Assembly (NCBI GenBank): GCA_964407325.1
Contig: CAYOVA010000009.1
Location: 1 to 40,924 of the forward strand
Reading direction: 5' to 3'
From: JAOAFZ01 sp964407325
Lineage (GTDB): Bacteria; Patescibacteriota; Microgenomatia; UBA1406; GWC2-37-13
DNA: 40,924 bases
Shown here piece after piece: positions 1 to 7,805 of this stretch. The notes beneath the pieces were generated by a model. It saw only the letters and a program-made list of their open reading frames with translations. It had not been told where the DNA came from and ran no database searches. The translations under genes were made by a program, and so were the position numbers. The first letter of the stretch is position 1; each line of letters begins with the position of its first letter.

Positions 1-1
1 T

Positions 2-253
2 TTTGTAGGCTTGTGGGATGTCCGCAAAGACTCCCCTACAGCAAATATGACCATGAGAGTATCCCTGGGTGGAGGGAAATCCCAACTGCTGTATATCCCC
101 AAAGGGGTGGCCCACGGAAATGCAAATTTTTCTAATACACAAGTCGAACTTTTCTATTTTGTAACACAGCAGTTTAACTTGCAGGAACCGGATGAACTTC
201 GCATTCACTGGGATGCAAAAGGCAAAGAGTTCTGGACACCGGAGCGGGATTAA
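2..253 (+). CDS. RmlC-like dTDP-sugar epimerase/cupin, C-terminal part
   Basis: The frame is open to the left edge, so only the last 83 residues are present and the true start lies outside the window. The visible part matches the C-terminal half of dTDP-4-dehydrorhamnose 3,5-epimerase-type cupins: a DVRKDSPT segment, the strand IPKGVAHGN (in the family this His region lies near the active site), a short aromatic strand LFYFVTQQF, and a closing RIHWD. The family acts in the cytoplasm on dTDP-keto sugars for surface polysaccharide synthesis. The closing part differs from the usual GIRWDDP, so it may be a related sugar epimerase or isomerase rather than RmlC itself. The family call is fairly sure, the exact substrate is not. 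Confidence 0.75.
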   Translation, partial: FVGLWDVRKDSPTANMTMRVSLGGGKSQLLYIPKGVAHGNANFSNTQVELFYFVTQQFNLQEPDELRIHWDAKGKEFWTPERD

Positions 254-300
254 CTCTTTCTATTTTCATACACTCAGGTTGTGTACCTACATATTTAGTA

Positions 301-306
301 TATAAT
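301..306 (+). promoter_or_regulatory. Probable -10 box for the 337 gene
   Basis: TATAAT stands 16 bp after a TTGTGT that could serve as -35. The predicted leader is about 24 nt and shows no clear Shine-Dalgarno sequence. A second weaker candidate, TATAGT, lies at about 313. Confidence 0.45.
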
Positions 307-336
307 TTCAGCTATAGTATTTGTAAAAACTACACT

Positions 337-1752
337 ATGTTAAAAAGCTCTCTTTGTGTCGAGCAAGAACTTTTGAATTCAGCCCGCGAGAACCAAAAAC
401 TACTTATTATCCGAGATATGCTCCAACAGCCAAATGGAGGTATCCCCGACGGAAAACTTCCCTCGCATGATTGGGCAGAAAAATTTTTAGGAGAAACTTT
501 CCACAAAGTGATTCTCGCTACCAATGGTATTGAAAAACTAGGTGAAAAAGGATACGAATTTACAGTCTTGGGTGGGTGGTGCGCTGTAAGAACCCAGTGC
601 TTAAAAGAAATATCAGAAGGAAAGCTCACTGACTATATATCAGGAGAGACAAAAACATTTACAACAACATTTGAAGTTGCTCGATGGCTTCAAAGCGCAA
701 TTGCGTTTGATCAGATCATAGAAGCTGTAGGTAAATACAACGGTACCGAATACGTTGCAATATCGGAAGAAAGAATGTGGACAGAAAAAGTTGTTCATGC
801 GCTGGAGCGTTATTTTTCGCGTAAGCTGCACCAAACAGAAAAAGACGAAATTCAAATTGCCATTCATAATGCCGAGGAAAAAAGATATGAATGCACCAAA
901 AGATATCTTGAATATGCTTCCGGAAAAAAAATAAATCTACTAAGAGTTGTTGACCGGGATATTTACAAAGACCTTGAACTTGCAAGAACTCGTTTATTTA
1001 GAAAACTGAACATATCACTCTCCGATTTGACAAAGTCAACTATTGACAGAATAACAAACAGGAAACAAATTCTTGAGGTTAACGAGCTGGAGAACTTCAT
1101 TAAAAGTATAAATTCATACATAAAATCATATAGTCTGATCTGGATGATGTATACCGGGCCCTATCTTTCCATTCTGAAAAAAAAAGGCTTTGTAAAAACT
1201 CCTAAAGCGATTGTTATCGAATCATGGAACCATTTCTCAGGTATTGAAATTGAAGCTAAAACAGAATTTAACTACAGACTATTCGGCCAAAATAACGGGG
1301 AAAATAACCAGCTTCAACCACATAGCATCAACGAAGACATTGCTTTCATAGCAATGGACGAACCTTCTGATTTTAGATGGAAAAGACACAGAAGGACAAG
1401 AAAAATCAACAAAGTACCGAATATCCATAATGTTGAGAAATACGTTCATACATTATCGGTCAGCCCCACTATAACATCCTTGGATTTGTCAAAAAACGAG
1501 GTGTATCAGGAGTGTTTCAACTTCATACCTTACAAGCAAGGTTTTACTCTTCTCAACAAAATGCAAACGATTGCATCGGACTATAGAACTACCAGAAAGA
1601 ATATGCTCGATAAGCAAAATTCAGCTAGCAATATGAAAAGCCAGGTAGCAAAACTACGAAGTCAAAAAGAACACGAACTAAAAGAAATCGCGGTTAAGGC
1701 GCTGGAGGAAATGAAAACTATGCTGCAGTTTGTTTTCCAGTTGTCACAATAA
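337..1752 (+). CDS. Unrecognised 471-residue protein
   Basis: I do not recognise this family. The protein is soluble-looking, without a signal peptide or membrane segment. It is mostly helical and rich in Lys and Glu. A basic patch with the run KRHRRTRK lies around residue 350, and the last about 60 residues form a predicted coiled coil. The basic patch could bind nucleic acid, but that is a guess. No Walker, HExxH or other catalytic motif is evident. Its 3' end overlaps the 3' end of the convergent TrmB-like gene by 9 bp. Its length and even codon use support a real gene; no Shine-Dalgarno sequence precedes the ATG. Confidence 0.7.
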   Translation: MLKSSLCVEQELLNSARENQKLLIIRDMLQQPNGGIPDGKLPSHDWAEKFLGETFHKVILATNGIEKLGEKGYEFTVLGGWCAVRTQCLKEISEGKLTDYISGETKTFTTTFEVARWLQSAIAFDQIIEAVGKYNGTEYVAISEERMWTEKVVHALERYFSRKLHQTEKDEIQIAIHNAEEKRYECTKRYLEYASGKKINLLRVVDRDIYKDLELARTRLFRKLNISLSDLTKSTIDRITNRKQILEVNELENFIKSINSYIKSYSLIWMMYTGPYLSILKKKGFVKTPKAIVIESWNHFSGIEIEAKTEFNYRLFGQNNGENNQLQPHSINEDIAFIAMDEPSDFRWKRHRRTRKINKVPNIHNVEKYVHTLSVSPTITSLDLSKNEVYQECFNFIPYKQGFTLLNKMQTIASDYRTTRKNMLDKQNSASNMKSQVAKLRSQKEHELKEIAVKALEEMKTMLQFVFQLSQ

Positions 1753-2496
1753 CTTCCACATAGTTTGATGGAGTGCCATAAAACTTGAATATATCAGTGG
1801 TGATTGAATAACCGTTGCAGTGGTGTTATCTTTCTCAAGCTGGATAATCGCTACTTTTTCGTCAAACATCAGAATATCAAATCCCGAAAAGAATTCTGAT
1901 GGAGGAATATATTTGACATAGTAATTTGAATGTCCTTCAGCTACTTCTTTCGCCATAGAAGATTCGATTGATATATCCCACACCTGTCTCTTCTCGTTTT
2001 TATTCATTGCCTCAATAAACATTTCTTCAGTGTTGGGAAATACTTCATAGTATTTATCGATATTCACAAATGATCTTACCTCATTGGAATCGAGAGATTC
2101 TTCATATACTCTTTTGACGGCGCTATGACCTTCGTAGTATTTAATTTCTACTTCTTTTATACCTTTACCCTTAGGCATATTTTTCGTAATCGACTGGATA
2201 ATGGTCGGGAGTGTCTGCTTTAAGTTGTGTAACTCCACTTCTCTATCTTCAAGAAAATTCTCTAGCTTTCCCGGATCTTCTGCCACAATCTGCCGCCGGG
2301 CGCCTTTTCTACTCTCGGTGACAAGGCCCTTGGCAATCAGGCTCTCTACATTAAAATGTGCAGTGATACGCTTAATTCCCACATGGTTTGCCAGCTCCAT
2401 TACTGTTGTACTCCCCAGTTCCAGCAATCCAAGGTACAGTTTAGCCTCAATTTCAGATAATCCAAGCTGTTTTAAATATTCACTGACTGTTTTCAT
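1744..2496 (-). CDS. TrmB-like winged-helix transcriptional regulator
   Basis: The first about 75 residues form the winged helix typical of TrmB-family regulators: LGLSEIEAKLYLGLLELG, then a recognition helix near HVGIKRITAHFNVESL and the wing GLVTESRKGARRQ. A short coiled coil follows at about residues 80-110. A C-terminal sensor domain of about 130 residues is of unknown ligand specificity. In archaea and bacteria TrmB proteins often sense sugars, but nothing here identifies the ligand. It is transcribed divergently from the small acidic protein at 2736. The intergenic region between them holds two inverted repeats, so autoregulation and control of the neighbour are plausible. The ATG at 2496 places the HTH at the normal distance from the N-terminus. 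Confidence 0.85.
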   Translation of the reverse strand: MKTVSEYLKQLGLSEIEAKLYLGLLELGSTTVMELANHVGIKRITAHFNVESLIAKGLVTESRKGARRQIVAEDPGKLENFLEDREVELHNLKQTLPTIIQSITKNMPKGKGIKEVEIKYYEGHSAVKRVYEESLDSNEVRSFVNIDKYYEVFPNTEEMFIEAMNKNEKRQVWDISIESSMAKEVAEGHSNYYVKYIPPSEFFSGFDILMFDEKVAIIQLEKDNTTATVIQSPLIYSSFMALHQTMWKLL

Positions 2497-2524
2497 TGTG
2501 TGTATGGAATGTGTATTGTTTTGA

Positions 2525-2538
2525 AGCCTTCTAAGGCT
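2525..2538. promoter_or_regulatory. 14-bp palindrome upstream of the TrmB-like gene
   Basis: AGCCTTCTAAGGCT is a 6-bp inverted repeat around a CT spacer, about 30 bp before the regulator's start codon. It is a candidate autoregulatory operator. There is no T-tract, so it is unlikely to be a terminator. Confidence 0.35.
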
Positions 2539-2651
2539 CTTTATGTTATTTTAATGCAACTGTTGTCAAAATTCAACAAATCTATATTTATTTTAGATTA
2601 TCACAGTAATATCTTTACAAAATCCTGACAAAACTGTTAATGTAAAATTAC

Positions 2652-2672
2652 AGTTGTTGAAACAAAACAACT
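2652..2672. promoter_or_regulatory. Inverted repeat just upstream of a -35 box
   Basis: AGTTGTT and AACAACT pair perfectly across a 7-nt spacer and end 4 bp before the TTGACA of the next promoter. The position suits an activator or repressor site, possibly for the divergently encoded TrmB-like protein. Confidence 0.45.
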
Positions 2673-2676
2673 ATTT

Positions 2677-2705
2677 TTGACATTTTACCATGCCAGAGAT
2701 ATAAT
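2677..2705 (+). promoter_or_regulatory. Consensus sigma70 promoter for the 2736 gene
   Basis: TTGACA (2677-2682), a 17-bp spacer and TATAAT (2700-2705) match the consensus perfectly. The predicted leader is about 24-30 nt and has no Shine-Dalgarno sequence, unlike most of the genes here, which lack a leader altogether. Confidence 0.75.
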
Positions 2706-2735
2706 GTCTACGCACATACAAATTATTCCACTAAC

Positions 2736-3164
2736 ATGAATGCAGTATTCTATACAATTTCAACTCCGGCAGAAAGAGGTATAATCGACTCAATTTGCCT
2801 ATTACTGGCTCAACGCAATTTTGAAAAAGCAGAAGAGGTCTTAATAGATTTTATGTCAGACGTATTAAGTGAAGAATATAACACCCAGGATGACGCCGAA
2901 AAGCATTTATCGACTATTAAGACGATCTACCTGAAGTTTAACGAATATTACCTGAACTGGATTCAGGAACAAGGGAAGTTAAAAGAAGAAGAACTCAAGG
3001 CTTTAAAAAACGATGCCCATGACAACCTCCTATTTGCTCACATGAGTGATCCCGAAAGCATGGATGATGCCGTCTACGCATTAGCAGAATACCTTACCAA
3101 CTTTGAAAGCGATGACCAGCTTGAAGAGGCATCGTATCAACTCAGCTGCTATAAACATCAGTAA
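2736..3164 (+). CDS. Small acidic helical protein, unknown
   Basis: 142 residues, strongly acidic, predicted all-helical, with no signal peptide or membrane segment. I do not recognise the family. The helices AERGIIDSICLLLAQRNFEKAEEVL and the acidic C-terminal part look like a repeat-type helical bundle. It has the best promoter in the window and a likely operator, which suggests strong and regulated expression. It may be a target of the divergent TrmB-like regulator, but this is inferred from position alone. Confidence 0.6.
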   Translation: MNAVFYTISTPAERGIIDSICLLLAQRNFEKAEEVLIDFMSDVLSEEYNTQDDAEKHLSTIKTIYLKFNEYYLNWIQEQGKLKEEELKALKNDAHDNLLFAHMSDPESMDDAVYALAEYLTNFESDDQLEEASYQLSCYKHQ

Positions 3165-3202
3165 TAGAGAACCATTTCCTTCTTTGAGGACTACCTAGCG
3201 TT

Positions 3203-5503
3203 TTACGGTTTTGGTGTGGGTGATGGTGAAGTTCCCCCTACTGCTCCAGTCGGCGCTAGCGTGACAGGTACGGTAATAGTAACTACCGGTGTGTTGGTCG
3301 GCTCCTCTTCCGGTTCAGGGGTGGCAGTCGGCGCTCCTGCTGTATTCGTAGGACGTGGGGTAGGTGTACGCTTACGCTCTTCCTCTTCGCGCTTTTTCTT
3401 TTCTTCTTCTTCACGCTTTTGTGCCTCCCGAGTAGGATCAGGGGTGGGAGATTCCAAGAAACACTTTTTGTCGGGCTCGGTTCCTCTAATATAATATTCA
3501 GTTAGTACTGTAACTTCCACTTCATTATCTCCGTCTTTCACTTTTACCCTATCGCCATCTTTTGCAGCAGAGACATCATCAAGCTTAAGTCCCCGCTCTG
3601 CACAGACTTTGACATCGGCAACGGTAAACGGCTTGTTAAACCAGTTTTTTTGCTCATCTTGCATGGCGTACTCAATTACCCGTCTCCAAATGGGGGCTGC
3701 TCCGAGTGACCCTGCCACCGTATCCATCGGTTTATTATCGTTGTTTCCCACCCATACACCTACCACAACCTGCGGCGTATATCCTATGGTAAGAGCGTCA
3801 CGATAGTCATTGGTGGTTCCTGTTTTAACGACTGCCTGGATAGAAGTATTTAATGCGCTGCCAAATACTTCTGCGCGTGCACGGGTGTCAGAGAGAATCG
3901 AAGAGATAATAAAAGCAACTTCAGTTGGAAACACCCGCGTTGAATCGCTGTTACTTCTATAGATTACTTTATCGCGCTTGTCGCGAATTTGAATAATATA
4001 GCTCGGTTCAAACTGTTCGCCCTCGTTGGCAAAGGCCGCAAAGGCATTGGTCATTTGCAATAAAGGCACTTCACCACTTCCCAAAACAAGCGACAGCCCG
4101 TAATTGCGGGTACTTTTTAGGGTAGTGATTCTTAAATCTTCGGCCTTTGCCAGCATAGGAGCCACGCCTACTTTTTCCATTATTTCCACCGCCGGGATAT
4201 TTAACGAATTCGCCAAAGCACGGCGGACGGTAACCTGGCCACGTTCTTTTAAATCGTAATTGCGGGGGCGATACCCTCCACCAAAGTCCTTTTCCTTATC
4301 TTCCAGAACGGTACCGGCAGTAATAAGCCTATCTTCGAGGGCAGTTGCATATACCAGAGGCTTAAAAGACGATCCCGGCTGGCGTGGAGCAACGGCCATG
4401 TTTATTTTTCCGTTATCTTCATCGGACCAGTCGTGGCTCCCTACAAGGGCAAGAATCTCGCCATTTTCCGGATCCAAAGCAACAAGTGCACCATTCGTCG
4501 CCCGATTTCGTGCAAGTCCTGAAACCTGCTCTTCTACGGTTTTCTGGGCGAATTTCTGCAAATCCAGGTCTATGGTAGTCTGGACTCTGAAACCAGACCC
4601 GGAAACGGCTTTCTCTCCATATTTTTCAATCAGAAAGTCTTTTACCATGAGAGCCAAATGAGGTGCCACTACGTTAAACTCGGCGCCAGTTTCAGAGAAT
4701 TTGAGCTTTTCTTTTTCTGCTGCACTCCGTTGCGAAGCTGTGATAAACCCTTGTTCCTGCATTAGCCGTAACACGGTTTTCTGCCGTTGTACCGCTTTTT
4801 CCTTGCTTCCAGAAATCGGGGAATAGGCCGAAGGCGCTGGAAGCAATCCCGCAAGCATTGCTGCCTCTGCCACTGTAAGCTCCGAAGCGCTTTTATCAAA
4901 GTACACCTCTGCTGCTTGCTGAGCACCAAATGAACCTTCTCCAAAGTAAACGGCATTCAAGTACATTTCAAGAATATCGTCTTTACTGTACCGGCGATCT
5001 ATTTCAATCGCCAGTACTACTTCCTGAAATTTACGAAGGTAATTTCTATCCTGGGATAGCAAAACATTCTTCACCAACTGCTGCGGTATTGTTGAAGCCC
5101 CCTGCGAGATCCCCCCTGCCTGGAGGTTGCTCATAAACGCTCTAACAATACCTCGGAAAGAGAACCCTGGGTGTTCAAAGAAATCTCGATCTTCAGCGGC
5201 AATAACTGCTTTCTGCAAATTTTTGGAAATTTGGTCTAGGGGGACATATTCGCGCTTTTTTGCATCATAGAAGGTGTAAAACGGCTGATTTTTTCGATCT
5301 AACAAAGTTACTCCTTCTTCATTGCGGGTAATAATGCTCTCTTTGCTGCCCAAATCGCGCGCAAAATACGCGTAGGTAAATACCGGAATTCCGACAAAAA
5401 AGAGGAATGCCCCGACGCCGACAAGGATGAAGAATTGTTTCCGGTTGTTTTTAGCCCAGTGAATTGCTTTTCGCAATCCACGCTTGAGCTTTCGGAATGC
5501 CAT
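3203..5503 (-). CDS. Class A penicillin-binding protein (bifunctional transglycosylase/transpeptidase)
   Basis: Polymerises and cross-links peptidoglycan at the outer face of the membrane. One membrane helix lies at about residues 23-46. The GT51 glycosyltransferase domain spans about 60-235, with the catalytic Glu104 in AAEDRDFF and the motif GASTIPQQLVKN. The transpeptidase domain spans about 300-620, with nucleophile Ser378 in SSFK, SLN at 433-435 and KTG at 560-562. All catalytic motifs are intact. After about residue 690 comes a charged Glu/Lys/Arg stretch and then a Pro/Thr-rich tail of about 50 residues ending in PSPTPKP, perhaps a wall-spanning linker. The 766-residue length is normal for the family. 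A -10 box 8 nt before the ATG supports this start. Confidence 0.95.
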   Translation of the reverse strand: MAFRKLKRGLRKAIHWAKNNRKQFFILVGVGAFLFFVGIPVFTYAYFARDLGSKESIITRNEEGVTLLDRKNQPFYTFYDAKKREYVPLDQISKNLQKAVIAAEDRDFFEHPGFSFRGIVRAFMSNLQAGGISQGASTIPQQLVKNVLLSQDRNYLRKFQEVVLAIEIDRRYSKDDILEMYLNAVYFGEGSFGAQQAAEVYFDKSASELTVAEAAMLAGLLPAPSAYSPISGSKEKAVQRQKTVLRLMQEQGFITASQRSAAEKEKLKFSETGAEFNVVAPHLALMVKDFLIEKYGEKAVSGSGFRVQTTIDLDLQKFAQKTVEEQVSGLARNRATNGALVALDPENGEILALVGSHDWSDEDNGKINMAVAPRQPGSSFKPLVYATALEDRLITAGTVLEDKEKDFGGGYRPRNYDLKERGQVTVRRALANSLNIPAVEIMEKVGVAPMLAKAEDLRITTLKSTRNYGLSLVLGSGEVPLLQMTNAFAAFANEGEQFEPSYIIQIRDKRDKVIYRSNSDSTRVFPTEVAFIISSILSDTRARAEVFGSALNTSIQAVVKTGTTNDYRDALTIGYTPQVVVGVWVGNNDNKPMDTVAGSLGAAPIWRRVIEYAMQDEQKNWFNKPFTVADVKVCAERGLKLDDVSAAKDGDRVKVKDGDNEVEVTVLTEYYIRGTEPDKKCFLESPTPDPTREAQKREEEEKKKREEEERKRTPTPRPTNTAGAPTATPEPEEEPTNTPVVTITVPVTLAPTGAVGGTSPSPTPKP

Positions 5504-5511
5504 AGTTGTCT

Positions 5512-5517
5512 ATTATA
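5512..5517 (-). promoter_or_regulatory. -10 box (TATAAT) of the PBP gene, leaderless spacing
   Basis: TATAAT on the minus strand ends 8 nt before the start codon, so transcription should begin at or next to the ATG. Confidence 0.6.
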
Positions 5518-5551
5518 CCATTTTTATAGGTTGTCAATCTCCCCGGCGCAC

Positions 5552-7189
5552 CTATTGGCAAGAACTATTTCCGCATTTGTAAGCCTTTAACCACTGGTTT
5601 CCCTGGTCATAGTAGGTAATAAACGGCTTCCCGTCAGAAGGCACCACAATGTTACTAAACATTCCGACATTCCCCGTATCAATAGTCGTGGTAACTACAG
5701 TGGTACAAGCAGCATTTCTGCATTTTGCTACTTTGAGTTCTGCATTTACGGGATTATTTGTCTGCCCTGAATTTACTTTCATATAGGTGATTACCGGAAA
5801 GCCATCGAGACCTTTTGCTATTGCACTAAAAGTACCAACATCCCCATTCGATTCTATCGTCACCGGTGTCACCAAAGAGGAACAGTTGGGGTTAGAGCAA
5901 CGTACAAATCGAAGATCCTGGCCAACTTCATCGTAATAACTAACAATGGGAAGGTTTTGATTCCCAAGCGCTGCTGCCACAAACGAAATAGCCCGATTCT
6001 GATCGGTAAGGAAATTTAAGGTATCGATAGAGGCTTGGGAACAGGTTGCATCTCCACAGCGAACAGCGGCAAGATCCTGGTCGGTATCGCTATTGTATAT
6101 AAACAGGGGTAAGCCGTTACCACGAATTACAATATTCGGGTAAAACGAGTTCCCGTTGGCGCCATTTGCAAAAGCCTGTGTTCCTCCTGTTGCGCATGTC
6201 GATTGAGTACACTTTACTATGGCTAGGTCGTTATTCCCGGAGTGCCAATAGGTAACAAGAGGAATTCCATCATTAGAGAGCGCGATATCGGGATAATATC
6301 CGCTATTATTGTTAGAGTCGATGATCCGAACTGCTCCAGTGGTACAAGCCGCATTCGTGCAGTCATATACATACATATTCCTTCCTGCAGATTGATTAAT
6401 ATAGCCAATCATGGGGAATCCGTCTGAGCCGTTAATAATAGACGTATATGTTGTTAAAGAAGGTGTCCCATTTACTGCTGTAACCAATGATTGAATTGTC
6501 ACTCCGCCCGCAGCAGAACAAGACTTGTCCCCGCACTTTGCGTACATCAACGTACCGTTTCTGATAAAAGCCATAATAGGATTGCCATCCGGGGCAAGTC
6601 CTAGAGATCCTCCGAATCCGGAATCAGCAATATTGGAAAGTACCAAAACCGCGCCTGTAGGAGTGGGTGTGGGAGGCATGGGTGTAGCAGTTGCGGAAAT
6701 AAAAAGTGAAGGAATCGGTGAATTTGAAGGTCTTGTGGCAATTGTAGGTAATACAGAAGATACTGAAACAGATCCTCCTCCCTCCGTAAGGATATAATAG
6801 GCAGGACTACGAGTACCATCATCAGCTTTTGCATCTTGTTCCAGTAAGGCAACAAGCCGGTATCCCGATGGGGTTCTCTGATAGGTATATCCGTATGTTG
6901 CACTGCTCCCGTGTGGAGCAGGTAGTCCTTCACGAGGATCTTCGGGGACTCGTTCAATATACCGTTGAATTGCAGTTTCAAACTGAGACTCGTCAGGGTA
7001 GTTGCCCTCCATCGTTTTGTATTGCTGTAGAGCCTGTTGGAAACTGTTTAAATCAGCTTTTCTTTTTACATCACGGGAGTTCCGGGACTGGACATTATAG
7101 GCAAAAATGGGAATAGTTATAAAAACACCCAGAATCATTACGGCAATCATTATTTCTATTAGGGTAAACCCGTGCTTGTTCAGATCCAT
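5552..7189 (-). CDS. Type IV pilin-like N-terminus fused to a seven-repeat Cys-paired beta-propeller
   Basis: The N-terminus is a prepilin class III signal: Gly7|Phe8 cleavage, FTLIE with Glu12 (mature Glu5) and a hydrophobic helix to about residue 31. A pseudopilin-like head follows to about residue 135. Residues about 150-180 are a Pro/Thr/Ser linker. Residues 180-545 hold seven repeats of 49-59 residues. Each has a core of the type DGxPxxxY followed by a strand ending in K/R/D-C-x4-C. The Cys pairs are at 219/224, 277/282, 327/332, 378/383, 431/436, 490/495 and 539/544. Seven regular beta-rich repeats suggest a seven-bladed propeller with one loop disulfide per blade, displayed on a pilus or pseudopilus. 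Ogt starts just upstream, with a 9-bp gap, and the PBP gene is downstream. The pilin part is certain; the propeller fold is inferred. Confidence 0.88.
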   Translation of the reverse strand: MDLNKHGFTLIEIMIAVMILGVFITIPIFAYNVQSRNSRDVKRKADLNSFQQALQQYKTMEGNYPDESQFETAIQRYIERVPEDPREGLPAPHGSSATYGYTYQRTPSGYRLVALLEQDAKADDGTRSPAYYILTEGGGSVSVSSVLPTIATRPSNSPIPSLFISATATPMPPTPTPTGAVLVLSNIADSGFGGSLGLAPDGNPIMAFIRNGTLMYAKCGDKSCSAAGGVTIQSLVTAVNGTPSLTTYTSIINGSDGFPMIGYINQSAGRNMYVYDCTNAACTTGAVRIIDSNNNSGYYPDIALSNDGIPLVTYWHSGNNDLAIVKCTQSTCATGGTQAFANGANGNSFYPNIVIRGNGLPLFIYNSDTDQDLAAVRCGDATCSQASIDTLNFLTDQNRAISFVAAALGNQNLPIVSYYDEVGQDLRFVRCSNPNCSSLVTPVTIESNGDVGTFSAIAKGLDGFPVITYMKVNSGQTNNPVNAELKVAKCRNAACTTVVTTTIDTGNVGMFSNIVVPSDGKPFITYYDQGNQWLKAYKCGNSSCQ

Positions 7190-7198
7190 ACATCCAGC

Positions 7199-7723
7199 TT
7201 AAACGTGTTTTCCCTCGATTGCAAGAAGAGTTTTTTTGAGCCCAGTTTGTGAAGGGCCTGCATACCCTGTTAAGCTTCCATCCGATCCGACAATCCGATG
7301 GCAGGGGATAAAGATGGCAATGGGATTGGCCCGACAAGCCCCACCTACTGCCCTGCTAGCAGCTGGCTTTCCCACCCGCTTTGCCACTTCACCATAAGAA
7401 AGCGTTTCCCCGTAGGGTACAGTTTGCATTTCTTTCCAGACTGCCTGCTGAAAAGGAGTCCCATCCAGGTGAAATGGCCCTGAGAATCTAACGTTTTCCC
7501 CTTTGAAATATTCGGATAGTTCCTCTTTAGCTTGTTGTAATATAGTATTTTCTTTGTTCTTCATTTTAAAGATTCCATTTATGCGTTTTGCAAGCCATTT
7601 CCGCCCTTCGTCAATATGAGTACCAGGAACACCTACCCATACTATTTCCTTTTCTGATGCGATAATTGGGATTGCTCCTAATGAATTTTTGATATTCGCA
7701 TAGTAGAACATTTGTAGGTTCAT
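7199..7723 (-). CDS. ogt: Methylated-DNA--protein-cysteine methyltransferase
   Basis: Repairs O6-alkylguanine by a suicide transfer to its own cysteine. The C-terminal domain carries the hallmark PCHRIV with acceptor Cys141, the DNA-binding stretch RAVGGACRANP and the substrate-loop part GYAGP. A shorter Ogt-like N-terminal domain precedes it, so the 174-residue length matches stand-alone Ogt enzymes. Two start codons are possible, at residues 1 and 5. The first is favoured because a TATACT box lies exactly 6 nt before it. The following pilin-propeller gene begins 9 bp after the stop, so the two are probably cotranscribed although their jobs look unrelated. Confidence 0.93.
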   Translation of the reverse strand: MNLQMFYYANIKNSLGAIPIIASEKEIVWVGVPGTHIDEGRKWLAKRINGIFKMKNKENTILQQAKEELSEYFKGENVRFSGPFHLDGTPFQQAVWKEMQTVPYGETLSYGEVAKRVGKPAASRAVGGACRANPIAIFIPCHRIVGSDGSLTGYAGPSQTGLKKTLLAIEGKHV

Positions 7724-7729
7724 GCGATC

Positions 7730-7735
7730 AGTATA
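7730..7735 (-). promoter_or_regulatory. -10 box (TATACT) of ogt, leaderless spacing
   Basis: The box ends 6 nt before the ogt ATG, which decides between the two candidate starts. Confidence 0.55.
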
Positions 7736-7773
7736 CAGACTGGATTCGAGGTTGTATAGTATGAAATCAGACT

Positions 7774-7805
7774 ATACAGTGAGTGTCATTGGACACTCAC
7801 TGTAT
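7774..7805. repeat. Perfect 14-bp hairpin spanning the stop codon of the C25 protease gene
   Basis: ATACAGTGAGTGTC (7774-7787) pairs perfectly with its complement at 7792-7805 around an ATTG loop. The stop codon of the protease lies inside the stem. There is no T-run on either strand, so a classical intrinsic terminator is unlikely. One arm can also pair with TGTATAGT at 7753-7760, giving two mutually exclusive structures. Confidence 0.7.
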
